Shown here: positions 45,947 through 57,428 of the stretch, in pieces | Numbering within the stretch: position 1 is the first letter of the stretch | Layout of the letters: each line of letters begins with the position of its first letter | Translations under genes and position numbers: made by a program | The notes under the pieces: model-generated | The model's input: only the letters and a program-made list of their open reading frames with translations | Database searches by the model: none | What the model was told of the DNA's origin: nothing | From: Carettochelys insculpta | Taxonomy: Eukaryota; Chordata; Testudines; Carettochelyidae | Reading direction: 5' to 3' | DNA: 64,000 nucleotides | Assembly: GCF_033958435.1 (NCBI RefSeq) | Contig: NC_134146.1 | Span: 28,294,501-28,358,500, forward strand

Positions 45947-47955
45947 GTATGTTACTAGCAAGCAAACCCTACACAGGTGACTTGCTTCTATCTTGACCAC
46001 CTTTTTTTTTCCTTCCTCAGATACTCGGGCTGCTTTGGCTAGTTCAATATGTTAATCTGGGACAGATTCACTTTTGTTTTTCCAAGTGGCTTTGACCTTA
46101 GTTTTTAAAAAAAACAAAACAAAAAAAAACACTTACTTGATTTTACTAGCTGTCTCCTCCATTAGTTGTTTCTCCTGATCATCCATTTCTTAAAGAAATT
46201 GGACAACTTGGTTCTATTCCATACCATTGCCCCCAAAAAGGGAAAGCGGTACAACAGACGCAGCCTGGAAGCTGTCATGCATTTAAAGTTTAAAAAAACT
46301 GGAGCTCCTAACAGTGCTCAGTGTTTTTGAAAAAAAGGAAATTAAACCATTCCAGACAATAGGAACTATGTTGGGAGAAAAATATTAAGCCTGGAACAAA
46401 TGCTTCTTCGTTGAACACACACAGCAAATAGCAGAGCAAACTGTTAATTCATGAATCAAAGATATTGTCCATCACTATTTCTACAATAACCTCCAATATG
46501 TGGTTTGTTTTTTTTTAAGACCAATAACAATATTTCAGAATTTAGCATTGGTGGCAACTTCCAACTTCACAACGAAAACTCTGTAAAGTCTAGAAACTAG
46601 CCTCTAGGGTCTTGGAATTTGAGGCCCCCTGTGGTACACAATTGAATGTCATTAAATTTGATGGATTGGACAACCCCCTCCCCCATTAGAAATAAGCTTT
46701 CCTACATGCTAGGGCTAGAGAGTGCCTTAGGCCCTGAGCATTCCTGGCTCATTTAAATTATTTATGCATGGAAATTGCTATTTTATCTCTTAAAATGGAA
46801 GCGTAATGAAGGATGAAAGTGCCAGATTGCTCTATTCAGGAACAGTCAGTGACAGATCAGCTTTACATTAAATCTTTCTGTTTCTCGGGAAAAAATTCTG
46901 AACAGCTATGGTAATACAATACTGCTGCCAACACACTTGAATTTTATTGTGGGAACTTCATGCGGTGGTCTGAGTATTCAGACTGAAAAGCAGATGGGGG
47001 AGGAGAATTTGCCTGACTGATATTGTTCATATGCCTTTCTCTGGCTTCTACTAAACTGTCTCCTGTAACCATGACTTTTATCAATGACTTATAAAAATCC
47101 TCGTGTAGAACAAGGGTTTTCCAATTTTTTTTTAATGGGGAAGGACACCTAAGAGCCATGTGTATAAGGGTTTTGTCCTCCTCTTCTTCAAATTAATCCC
47201 GTTGCACTGAATTCCATTGCCCAGTTGAGTGCAGCAGAATAGCTCAATTTATCTTTTTATAAAAAAAATCCATTAAAAGTGTAACTGCCTCACTTGCTAA
47301 GATGCTGCTTCCTATCTCCCCCAAAACAATTACAGCAAAATAAAAGATGAGCTTTTTTCCTATTACAAAAGCTGGAGAGCTCCTTTGTCCTTTCCAGATT
47401 TTTGATGCTGTAAGATAGCCTAGAGAAGGCTATCCAGACAGACTCAATTGATTTGTGTTCCTCCTTTTATCCTACTCTCTACCACTCAGCACTGGCAGGG
47501 ATTAATGGGGTCATGGTCATTTGGTACATTTAACTGTGCTTTTCATTGAATTGCTGTGGAATTGGAAGGATGTGGGGAACGAAGTGAATCAATGGCATAT
47601 GCTGTTGCTCAGACATCTCTTCCCTTCCAGGAAGTGAGAAACAAGAAGGGAGGATCCCAATAACCTTTGGGAAGCTGATGGAAGGTGTTAAGGAGTGTAT
47701 CTTGTTGTTTTCCATTTTAACGTATGGAAGTGCCTAATTTTCAAATTACATTCTAAAGCACATCAGCTCTGGCCTGAATATTGTTATAAAACAGTGCATT
47801 CCTTAGCCTGACAGAAGACCACCGTAACATTTGCCTTGGTGTCATCCTTCAGTAAGCAGTTTGAATGTCTGCAGTTTTAAGTGCAGCATATACCATGGGG
47901 TCACAACTACACTACTCTCTTACTAGTGAAAGTTGGAGTTTGTTCTGTTAGGCTG

Positions 47956-48054
47956 GAAATGCTACAGATCTGAAGAAGTGGGTTTGTCTCACCAAAGCTC
48001 ATCACCTAATAAATCATTTTGTTAGTCTTTTAAAGTGCTACATGACTGCTGTTT
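47956..48054 (+). mobile_element. Penelope-like 3' fragment with 15-bp target duplication
   Basis: A single sense copy from just before CTGAAGA (47970-47976) through 'gttagtcttttaaagtgcta' to 'gactgctgtttt'. It is flanked by 15-base direct repeats tgttct(g/c)ttaggctg at 47941-47955 and 48055-48069, 14 of 15 matching. The right repeat includes the first bases of the adjacent TIR element, so the insertion landed at that element's edge. Confidence 0.75.
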
Positions 48055-48064
48055 TGTTCTCTTA

Positions 48065-48453
48065 GGCTGTGTCTACACAGCAGCATTATTTCAAAATAAG
48101 CTATTCCAGAAGAGATTTTCCAGAATAGCTTATTTTGAAAGAACGCTGGTTTGTACAAAATGCACTTCAAAATAGCTGAGTGGTATTTCAAAATAGGCTT
48201 TACTGTGTCTGGACACTCTTTCGGACTAGAGCCAGTAGATGCATTATGGCTTATTTTGAAATCACCCCTATTCCCCATCTATGCAGACCTTTTTTCAAAA
48301 CGGGCACTATTTTTCGTACAATGAGATTTACCAATTTCAAAATAAGCTGTCTGCTATTTCAAATAGTGGTTGTGTCATGTAGATGCTCACAAAGTTATTT
48401 CAAAATAACTGCTGTTATTTAAAAAAACAAAACTATACTGTGTAGACATACCC
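48065..48453. mobile_element. TIR transposon rich in 'tttcaaaataagct' motifs
   Basis: The left end GGCTGTGTCTACACAG and right end (complement of) GGGTATGTCTACACAG match at 13 of 16. The interior repeats the motif 'atttcaaaataagct' and its complement many times. No reading frame of interest; the 80-82 codon ORFs follow the symmetry. Confidence 0.7.
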
Positions 48454-48697
48454 TAAGGATGCGTGTTAAGATTTTCGGCTGAAGATCTGCAACCATTTTG
48501 GGTTAGGTACTTTGTACCACTTTGTCTACTCTGTGTGAAATAATCAATCATCTTTGTGGCTTGCTATAACAATAATAATTTCTATATGTTTTTCTTGTTT
48601 GCTCGGTGACATGCATTTCCATCCAAAAGTAAAAGAAAAGCTAGTAATACAATATCTAAGTACACTGTAGTGGAAAACCTTTTTCCTTTTGTTCTAG

Positions 48698-48787
48698 TTG
48701 GTCCGATTGTGCAACGAAGGGGCTCGAAAAATGGAAAGGACAGAAATGATGTACACAATTAACTCCCAGCTGGAATTCAGAATCAAG
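48698..48787 (+). CDS. ARHGEF26: ARHGEF26 exon: end of DH domain
   Basis: This exon of 90 bases (acceptor 'gttctag', donor 'gtattt'), phase 0 to 0, encodes [16 protein letters not shown], then [14 protein letters not shown]. It is the last DH helix and the linker to the PH domain. The [21 protein letters not shown] stretch is characteristic of the ephexin/SGEF subgroup, in which this helix runs on toward the PH domain. No stops or frameshifts. Confidence 0.95.
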
Positions 48788-49413
48788 GTATTTTGATATT
48801 CCCATCTGTGAACTCACGTGCATAACTTTTGCCTTTCCTTAGTTTCAAGACTAACAGAGTCACAGCCAAAGTAAATGAAGCAGATTAGCTGGGGACTGCA
48901 GAAGCTATGATACTGAACTGACCTTTCTGCTGAGGACTAAAAGTTTGTATGCTACCAGTAGCTGAGGCCATAGATGCTCAAAGAGCAACAGATACTATTG
49001 CTCATCATAGCTCAGTTACTCACATCCAGCTGCTAGAGCATTAAATAAAAAGTAATTACACGTTAACACCAGCTTCTCCATGTCGTGAAATATCACTCCC
49101 TCTTGAAATTAATGACAAAATTCCTTTGGACATCAGTGGAGTAAGGGTTTCACCTTGTCTCTCTTACCTCCTGAAGCTCTGTAGAAGTGCTTAAACACAA
49201 GTGAGATGTGGAACTGTTGCTCATTAGCCTGTTTCTCTTTTTCTCTCCCACCTCCTCTGGGTTTGTCAGGTCAGTACATTAAGACAATGCTATATGAGAA
49301 GTACAATGCATTTTTAAGACTTAACAGTAAAAGTTTTGTTTTTAAATACATATTTAGTAGAAAAATAGGTCTAAGACTATTAAATTCACATCTATTTTGT
49401 CCGTTGACATATT

Positions 49414-49834
49414 GGGAGTGTCTACGCTAGCCAAAACCTTTGAAATGGCCATGCAAATGGCCATTTTGAAGTTTACTAATGAAGCGCTGAAATACATATT
49501 CAGTGCCTCATTAGCATGCGGGCAGCCGCAGCACTTCGAAATTGACGCGGCTCATCCAGACAGGGCTCCTTTTCGAAAGGACCCCACCTACTTCGAAGTC
49601 CCCTTATTCCCATCTGCTCATACGAATAAGGGGAGTTCGAAGTAGGCAGGGTCCTTTTGAAAAGGAGCCCTGTCTGGATGAGCCACGCGGCGGTGAGCCG
49701 CGTCAATTTCAAAGTGCCGCGGCCGCCTGCATGCTAATGAGGCGCTGAATGTGTATTTCAGCGCTTCATTAGTAAACTTCAGAATGGCCATTTGCATGTC
49801 CATTTCGAAGTTTTTGGCTAGTGTAGACATAGGC
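49414..49834. mobile_element. Palindromic TIR element, second copy
   Basis: A sister of 30645-31050: the same succession of blocks ('atggccatgcaaatggcca', 'actaatgaagcgctgaaat', 'cctacttcgaagtcccc') is mirrored about the centre near 49620. The ends are diverged (GGGAGTGTCTACGC left, GTGTAGACATAGGC right). The three ORFs of 68-82 codons on both strands resemble each other because of the palindrome. Confidence 0.8.
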
Positions 49835-50932
49835 ATTGTGTTAATCATTTTAATGAGTTTAGTACTGTGACAGACCCAGACCAGTTGGCTGCAGTAGTTT
49901 GGTGGAAGGTAAATAAACTGACCATGTGATGAATATTTTTCTGTTCCCTGAGTGACTGTTAGTTTGGATGCTGGGAAGTGGGTGCACCTAAGCCCACCCA
50001 GTGCTAAGGCCCCTCCCCCAGCCTAGTGGGAGGGGCTACTGCACCTAAGACCCAACTGAGTTCTGTGGACAATTAATAAGGAAACAGGAGCAGGAGTGCA
50101 GGTCATAGGTTTAAAATGGGGGAACCAGAAGGGCACACCGAGGAGAGAGCCTGAGACACATAATAAAATAAAATAAAAAAAAATTATAAGGTGATCACAG
50201 TGTTCCTAATAGCCTAGAGGTGATACTCTCAAGATATCTTGGAAAGCAGCTTTTCAGATTTGTTCTTTCTGAGCCTTCAAGTCTGAGTAATTTTTATACC
50301 AAGAGGGCTTTCCAAAGTCCCTTGAAAATGGCTTATGTTCTTTATTTTCACCAAAAAAAAATGCCCATAACTTGTTCTTGATTTAGGCAAAAGGCTTGAG
50401 CTCCTATAGCGTACCCTCTTTTAGAGTGTCTACTGCAGTTTTCCCCTCTCAACAATTGCATGGGAATAAAAGTTACTTTAATTCTCAAGCCTTTTTATTT
50501 TTTCCACAGAGTAGTACTATGTGTATCTTAAATTCTAAACCACCAAGGAGTATTGTTTATCTGTGGTTTGAGAGTTTGCCAGTTGGATTGTTAAAGGCTG
50601 AGGTTTTTTCCTTTGCATAGTTTCAATAAACTTTATTATGTGGAGCCTGTTCATAGTACATAGGAAGAATATGACATTCTGCATTTAACATTCCATATTT
50701 TTGACAGACCTTTTTTTGTTTAAAGTCAAAACAAGTGTTCGCTAGAATATATGGCCAGTTAAAAGATGTGCTGAACATATTTGGCATAACAAGCATTTTA
50801 AGATATGTTGAGTTAATAGCAAATAGAAGCTCTGTCAATTAAGCCCTTTTTAGGTTTAAAATAATTCAGTATCCTGTGCTTGCCATTCGTAGTTTAAACT
50901 TCTAATTTCTATAAAAAAAAAAATCTCTAGGC

Positions 50933-51224
50933 TAGTGTTTCTAAAACTGTGTTCCATGGAACACTGGTTTTCCACTAACAACTCACAGGTGTGCCACAAG
51001 TGTTTGGAAAAATACACAGGTGGTATGTATTTTCTTTTACTAAAACCAAATACAGTGCAACTTCTTCATTGCTATGATACCTGTTTAAATTACTTCATTT
51101 TGTTTTTGCTCTGCATGTTGTGTTTTTTTTCTCATCTGACAATTTTTGAAGAAATTTTCGTAGATGTTCTGCATAAAAAATATTGTTTGGTGTTCTGTGG
51201 TCTCAAAAAGTTTAAGAAACACTG
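50933..51224. mobile_element. hAT-like element (CAGTGTTTCTTAAAC ends)
   Basis: The left end TAGTGTTTCTAAAACTGTG and the complement of the right end CAGTGTTTCTTAAACTTTT are inverted repeats. The flanks ctctaggc (50925-50932) and ctctagac (51225-51232) form an 8-bp duplication with 7 matches. Its 114-codon ORF has no transposase-like features. Confidence 0.8.
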
Positions 51225-52252
51225 CTCTAGACCCCATATAACATTATTGGAATTTGTTACCGTGTGTCATTCAATCTAACTTGGTTCAGTTCTCATTTTT
51301 ATGTACTTATTCAGCTGTTAGTCAGTCCTGAAGATTTAATTTTTAGTTGAGATTAAAGGATATTTATTCAGTATTGTCCAGTTTTAGATTTCATGTACAG
51401 TGTTGGGATAATTGAGAGGCTTTATTCCTGCAAATGGATGAAAATATATTGGCACATTTGGTTAGTTGTGTAACTCTGCCAGTCCCAGGATTTAAAAGAG
51501 AGAAAATGGGTGAGGCCATATCTTGAAATGGACCAACTTCTTTCAGAAATTGTAGTGTTTGGTCATTTGTTGGAGAAAGCCAGAAAGAAGTGTTCGCCTT
51601 AGAGATCTTATACTTGATTCACATAATTTCATTAACCCTGAGATTTGGTTGAGTTTTTGGTTCAGACTGAGCCAAAATTTCAAGCTTAATATTTGTATGA
51701 AACTGCAAAAACTTATTACTTTGATTTCATTGTGATGAAGCTTGACGCATCCTGCAGCACTAGGGAGTTTCTTATGAATTTCCTATCCAAGTAGTGAATT
51801 AATAGAATGTGACTTTGGACAAAGTGACAGTAATGGGGAATTATACGTTATTCTTACAGTAAACAGTGAGAAATATGTGTTGGTTAAAATTATAAACTGG
51901 CCACAAATCTGGTTAGAAAACGAAACACAGTGCTTGATTCTATACTGTTATATGGGTGTAAATTAGAATATTCTCCATTTAAATAAATTAACTTTAAAGT
52001 GCTCTAAAATCCGTTTTGATTTCACAATCTGGTCCACTGACAACTGGAGTTTGGTTCATTGTCTGTGTGGAAAGTAGCATCTAAGTGGTGACATGTATAG
52101 ATTGAAGGAGGGCATAATAATATTTAGTATACTTATGACCTGGAAAAGTAGTAGAAAGGAGATTAATTTAATGGGCAATAGAAACTTGTGGGCATTTAAA
52201 AGGGAAGTTGTGAGTGGTGTTAATTGGGCAGAAATGAACAAAATGAGATTGA

Positions 52253-52622
52253 TAGAGTGACCATGCCTCCCTGTCCCATATATGGGACAGGGAGACGGTG
52301 GGGGTGGAGGAGGGGGTGGCCCCTTTCAGGCTCCACCAAGCCCTGGGGAGCCAGGAAGGAGGTGGCAGCCCCTGGGAAGCAGCAGCCACCAGCCTGTCCC
52401 AGGAGCCCTGGGTAAGTGGCAGGGATGCGGCAGCCATTCCATGATCCTCCACTACTTCCTGAGGCTCGGGGAAGTGACTCTTGTGAGCAGCTGCGCCTGT
52501 GTAGCTGCTGGCAAAAAAGGTCAGCAGGGGAGGACCCAAATACAGGACAATTAGTCCCTTTAAAAAAAAAAAAGTGGGGATGCTTTTTTGGCATCCTAAA
52601 TATGGGACAGATGGTCACCCCC
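52253..52622. mobile_element. hAT-like element (GTGACCAT...CCC ends)
   Basis: The left end 'agagtgaccatgcctccctg' followed by 'tcccatatatggg' and the right end 'aaatatgggacagatggtca' followed by 'cccc' are inverted copies of a terminus common in vertebrate genomes ('cagggtgaccagatgtccc'). The flanks gagattga (52245-52252) and aagtttga (52623-52630) match at 6 of 8. The GC-rich interior produces fortuitous ORFs up to 168 codons. Confidence 0.65.
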
Positions 52623-53422
52623 AAGTTTGAACAAAAATAAGTGGAGTATTTGTGGTTCCATGTAAGTGTGGACGAAATAGACATATGTCTGGGAATTAAA
52701 GCAAACGAAAAACTGAATGACTTCAAAACAGCTACATTTTTCGCTGAACATTTTGAAACTAGAATAGTGAGCCTTGTTCTTCATAGATAGCTGTGCTCAG
52801 ATACCACCTGGTATTAAATATCTTGTAACTTAGTCTTATTTCTTCATCTGATTGTGCCTTTCCTGTGGAGAATAGCTGTGAAATTTGTTCTCTCTTTGAA
52901 CTTCATCTCAGTTTAGTGTTCTGCACAGTTAGAAAACACACAAAAAAACCTCATTTTCCAGGGTTGTCCTTAGTATATGAGCAATACTGACCCCATATTC
53001 ATCTATTTAACCTTTTCCTAAGCCTTTCTCTGTCCTTGTGAGTTTTACTCTCTTGTTTGGTTTTTGCTTGGCTGAATGTAAGGGAGAGTGTTGTTTAAAT
53101 TCTAATGGACTAAATCCTCAGCTGTACCAGGTAAGAGCTCAGCGCAGCTGAAAGGGAGGCGATGTGTGTGGCTGTCGGCCACATTCTTCCTCTCCGCCTG
53201 TGTCCCCCAACACCACCCAGAAAGAGGGCCGATCAGGGACAGCACAAGTCAGAGCTGCTTAGCTTGTGCTGTTGTGTAATGGCTTCTTAGGAGTATGTAT
53301 ACTTTACGTTTTCAGGGGACTCTCTCAGCAGCAGTTTGCTCTGTCTAGTGAAAAGTAGCTGAAATATGGGGAGCATGATTCTGTCCCAACATCCATTGAT
53401 TTTTTTTTTTCCCCTATCCACA

Positions 53423-53835
53423 GAGCCAGTTCTCATTGTAGAAACTAATCAGATGGGTCAGGCATGACTTGCCCTTCATGAATACATGCTCACTATTCCT
53501 GATCACTTTCCCCTCCTCCAAGTGCCTCAAAATGACTTCCTTGAGGAGTGCCTCCATGATTTTTCCAGGGACTGATGTAAGACTGATTGACCTATAGTTC
53601 TCTGGATCATCCTTCCTTCTTCCCTTTTTTAAAGATGGGAACTACATTTGCCTTTTTCAATCATTTGGGATCTCTCCTGATCTCCATGACTTTTCAAAGA
53701 TAGTGGCCAAGGGCTCATCAAAGACATATGCCAACTCCCTCAGAACCCTGGGATGAATTGCATCCGGGCCCATGGATTTATGTACGTTTTAGCTTTTTTA
53801 GATAGCTCCTAACCTGTTCTTTGCTCACCAAAGGT
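53423..53835 (-). mobile_element. CR1 LINE reverse-transcriptase fragment
   Basis: On the minus strand the sequence translates, with a few stops and shifts, to HPRVLRELAYVFDEPLA, then IFEKSWRSGEIP, then ENYRSISLTSVPGKIME and LTHLISFYN. This is the N-terminal part of the CR1 reverse transcriptase, ending just before the first catalytic aspartate motif. It is inactive. Confidence 0.85.
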
Positions 53836-53968
53836 TGGTGTTGTAATATACAGCATAGGCAGCAAGGGCACTTTTATAAACACCTTTATTATTTTACTTC
53901 CATTAAAAAGGAATATGCAGGAATAGGTTTTGTATGCAAGAAGAAAGTTATTGGCACTAAAACTGTAT

Positions 53969-54358
53969 GGCTGTGTCTGCACTAGCAAGTTCTTTCGAAA
54001 GAGCTCATAGAACGTCTACACACAAAAAGTGTTTTTTGAAAGTAAATCGAAAGAATGTGGCTCTCCTTTTGAAATCACTCTTCCTTTCCCATTTCAGGAA
54101 GAAGATCCCTTGTGAAAGCTTTTTCAAAAGAAAATGTGTGTAGATGCTTTGCAGGGCCCTTCTTTCAAAAGAACAGTCTTCATTTTTGATCTCTGGCCCA
54201 TTCTTTCAAAAGAGCGGGGGCTGTGTGGACGCTCTCTTTCAAAAGAGCAGATCAGTCTTTCAATCTTTCTGTTGACTCACTCTTTTGAAAGAAGTTCTTT
54301 CAGAAGAGATCTTCCAGAAGAGCTTCTTTCAAAAGATCTCTGAAGCATAGACATAGCC
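53969..54358. mobile_element. TIR transposon rich in 'tctttcaaaagag' motifs
   Basis: The left end GGCTGTGTCTGCACTAGC and right end (complement of) GGCTATGTCTATGC belong to the shared family. The interior repeats 'ttctttcaaaagagc' about nine times in both senses. The 69-codon ORF at 54134 reflects these repeats. Confidence 0.7.
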
Positions 54359-54399
54359 TAAATGTATTTATTCTGTCTTTCAACTGTTACACCAGTGAC

Positions 54400-54740
54400 A
54401 CCACAGCTGAAATACTGTATTCAGTTTTGAATTAGTATTGTAGAACAAATACCGACAAATTCAAAACAGTTCAGGGGAGGATAGCCAATATATTTTGAAG
54501 CCAAGAAAATAAGACATTTAAAGAAAGGTTAAGATAGCTGACAGCTGCTTGGAGAAATATTTTATGAGCATGTAAAAGGATGTTCTCAAGATAAAAGAAA
54601 GCAGTTGTCTTCGTTAGTCAAACATGACAAGGCAGGTAATGGGTTTCAGCAGCAGCAAAGAAAGTTTAAAGTCAGGTGCAGAGGAATTCAGTAGCTGAAA
54701 AAATTCAGATACTGGTGGTGATAGAACAGTGAGAGCGGAG
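54400..54740 (+). mobile_element. CR1 LINE 3' coding and UTR fragment
   Basis: 'atactgtattcagttttgaa', then 'aacagttcaggggaggatag', then 'ttctcaagataaaagaaagc', then 'tgacaaggcaggtaatgggt', then 'aagaaagtttaaagtcaggt' follow the end of CR1 ORF2 as I know it from turtles and birds. The fragment is badly eroded. Confidence 0.6.
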
Positions 54741-55099
54741 ACAGAGTCAAAATTTCATAATCGACTATGGGAAATGGTTAGCTATAATGGGATTATGTCA
54801 CAGTAATGGGGGATTAAAGATATCTGATTACTTTCTCTGCTCTACTAGTTTTGGTTCATCAAACAAGGATACTTGTGAAAGATTGTATTCCCTTGTGTTT
54901 CAAAATTTGATTGGCTCTTCATTAGAAAGTCAGTTTTGACACTTGTAACCTTACCAGAATTTAACCAGTCTTCCAGGGTCTCTGGCTGACTACATGACCC
55001 CTCACCTCAGGATACTTAGCTCTGAAAAACATGGAGCTCTAAAGTTGCCCAGGAGCAAACACATCCATCTAGCTCAGGCACCTGTTGGTATCTAAGACT

Positions 55100-55123
55100 A
55101 GAGAGAGAGTGAGAGAGAGAGAG
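55100..55123. repeat. (AG)n microsatellite
   Basis: AG dinucleotides interrupted once by TG. No association with a recognised element. Confidence 0.8.
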
Positions 55124-55574
55124 GGATGCCATAAATAGGCAGATTTGCTAAGTGTCACAGTCTGTCCTGAGCCAGTGGGTTTCCTTGATCTCATGGCCAG
55201 CATCTCTTGTTAGATTATCAGAGGTTGTGTTTCTCATGAAAAGCAGTTGAGGCTGTCATGCTCACTGATTTTTTTTGTAAGCTCCAGAAGACAAGGAGTG
55301 CAATCCTGGCTCTGTTGAAGTCAGTGGGAGTTTTGGCATTCACTGCCTTTCACACCAAGAATGCAGTCAGAGTTTCTCCCTAGTTGAATTTATAAACTCT
55401 GCAGCAATGGAGGTCTCCATGTTCCCCTTGTCTCACAAGCTATCTCTTGTTCTCCTGGCTGGGTCTTGAATGGGTGGTGGCTGATTTCCTGTTGCAGCCA
55501 TCTACATAATATATCACGGAACCCCTGTTAAGTCACAGAAGGGTTGTTAAACTTTATGTACATATTTTTTTTAG

Positions 55575-55705
55575 TTTTTACATAGAGTTTAAAAGCATAA
55601 GGCAAACACCTGTCAATTTAAATGGTGCTTGGTCCTGCCATGGGTGCAGGGGACTGGACTTAATGTCTTCCCAAGATTCCTTCCAGTTCTATGATTCTAT
55701 AAACA
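55575..55705 (+). mobile_element. CR1 LINE 3' end
   Basis: 'caaacacctgtcaatttaaa', 'tggtgcttggtcctgccatg', 'ggtgcaggggactggactta' and the ending 'ccttccagttctatgattct' + 'at' are the classic 3' untranslated end of amniote CR1, including its short terminal repeat. It is 5' truncated, as most CR1 copies are. Confidence 0.85.
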
Positions 55706-57273
55706 CAAGTAACTGGAATTATAAGTTTTCATAATTATGCTTAGGACAAAAATCAAGTGTCATCCTCCCTGTCAAACCACTTTCAACTTTCTTGGTGTGC
55801 CAGTTTACCCTTAAGGCATGTTTTCTGGGTGCTCTCTTCCTCTGCAAGAGGGGAAGATGATGGTTAGCAGGTTTGAAGCCCTTTATGACTAGATCGCTTC
55901 ATACAGTCTTTTAGAAAGACAAAATTGTGTTGAGATGACACTTTAGGTGCCTCCCTAAGGTGGTCTCCACGTTCAACTTCAATCAGTCACTAAAGCTGCC
56001 AGTGTTCTTCCCAAAACATTACTTGATTGTGGGAGCAAAGAAGCTATGTGCTTTGGGGATGTCTGTTTATTTTAACAGGAGCAAGCCCTACCTCTTTGTG
56101 ATTATATCCGGCCTATCAGAAGCCCAACCCATCTCATCGTAGGGACTTTTAACGAATCATTCCGTGCATTTCTGCCTGCTGTCAAACAGTGAGTGGTCCT
56201 GTGCCTCATAATGTGCCATCTACCAGGACACAGACATTGTCTTCAGGCAGCTTTGGAAATATGCTGATATTTGAGATCTGCGAACCAGCAACATGGAGCA
56301 ACTCACCTGTGTTAAGGATTACACCCTTGAAATGGCAGCCAGGTTAGAGGCCAAGCTCCAGGGAGCAATGCTGCCATCCTGATCTGACTCATGTTGCTGA
56401 AACACCTTGTTCCCTTGATTCAGAGGATACTGCTTGTCCATTAGCTACAAAGGGCTCCGTACTGGCCCCATTTGAAAAGAAGCTGTGGTGCTTTGAGAAG
56501 TTGCAGTCAGTTCGGCTCCCATGGCCCAACTTCCATCCCTGTTTTTCACAATTGTTGGCAAATGTGTGGGGTTTGTGAGGGGAGTAAGGGAGAGTCACAG
56601 TTGTTCCCTGTTTTTGCGCTGAGAGAGGCATATGCGGAGGCTCAGGATGTGTGGACTGCTGAAGATCTGCACATGGTGCACATGTACTCAGCTCTATCCT
56701 TGTCACCACGTGTCACGGTATTTGTTATAGGGCAAGTAACTGTTCCTTTTCTGATGTTTAGGGGTTGATAGCTGCTGGTCTGGCTCTTCCCTGACTTTCA
56801 GATGTAACATTTGCTTTTGATTTTTAACCTTTCCTGTGACTTTACTGACCTTCAGGCCTCTTGTTTTCAAGTAACTGCAGTATTCTAAACTGGTAAATTT
56901 TCCGTTGCGTATCTTGAATTCTGCTTTCAGAAAGACTGGTCTGAGACTATTTAAATGCCATTTTATTCCTACTCACTTAGTTCTGCATTAGGTAGAGAGA
57001 TGCTGTTGGTGCCATTCCACAGTGTGCTCAATTCTGCATTGTTTGTTCTGCAGTTGGTTTTAGCAGATAGTGTGAAAATAGTCAATACTTCTAAAGCATC
57101 CACTATCAGCTAGTGTCTCCTGTATTGTACACTACTTTGAATCTTGAAATTTTTGACATGTATACACACATTCTGATGTTTTGCATTTATTCATGCATCT
57201 TCCATATGACTTTGGTACTTTCTCATAGAAGGCTTGTGACCTAGAATTAAGATGTTGGTTTCTTATTTTGTAG

Positions 57274-57428
57274 CCATTTCCATTGGTCTCCTCTTCTCGG
57301 TGGCTAGTAAAAAGGGGTGAATTAACCACATATGTGGAAGATACTGGATTGTTCACTAAAAGGACATCTAAGCAACAAGTGTACTTCTTCCTCTTCAATG
57401 ATGTCCTCATTATCACAAAGAAGAAGAG
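57274..57428 (+). CDS. ARHGEF26: ARHGEF26 exon: start of PH domain
   Basis: This exon of 155 bases (acceptor 'attttgtag', donor 'gtaaga'), phase 0 in and 2 out, encodes PFPLVSSSRWLVKRGELTTY, then VEDTGLFTKRTSKQQV and YFFLFNDVLIITKKK. The SRWLVKRGEL strand and the FLFNDVLIITKKK strand are the first beta strands of the pleckstrin-homology domain. That domain follows the DH domain in all Dbl proteins and helps position it at membranes. The trailing AG needs one base from the next exon, which would give serine as in the family. That next exon is not in the remaining 6.5 kb. The rest of the PH domain and the C-terminal SH3 domain lie downstream. Confidence 0.95.

Larger units (their letters stand above)
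45947..48697 (+). other. ARHGEF26: ARHGEF26 intron, inventory
   Basis: GT-AG intron of 2,751 bases. Nothing is recognised in 45947-47940 except a possible hAT-like left end near 47111 ('caagggttttccaa') with no partner. A Penelope-like fragment (47956-48054) and a TIR element (48065-48453) follow back to back. 48454-48697 is unremarkable. Confidence 0.85.
48788..57273 (+). other. ARHGEF26: ARHGEF26 intron, inventory
   Basis: GT-AG intron of 8,486 bases. It holds a palindromic TIR element (49414-49834), hAT-like elements (50933-51224, 52253-52622), CR1 pieces (53423-53835, 54400-54740, 55575-55705), a TIR element (53969-54358) and an AG microsatellite (55100-55123). I recognise nothing in 48788-49413, 49835-50924, 51233-52244, 52631-53422 (except a faint old repeat near 53100), 54741-55574 or 55706-57273. 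Confidence 0.8.
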
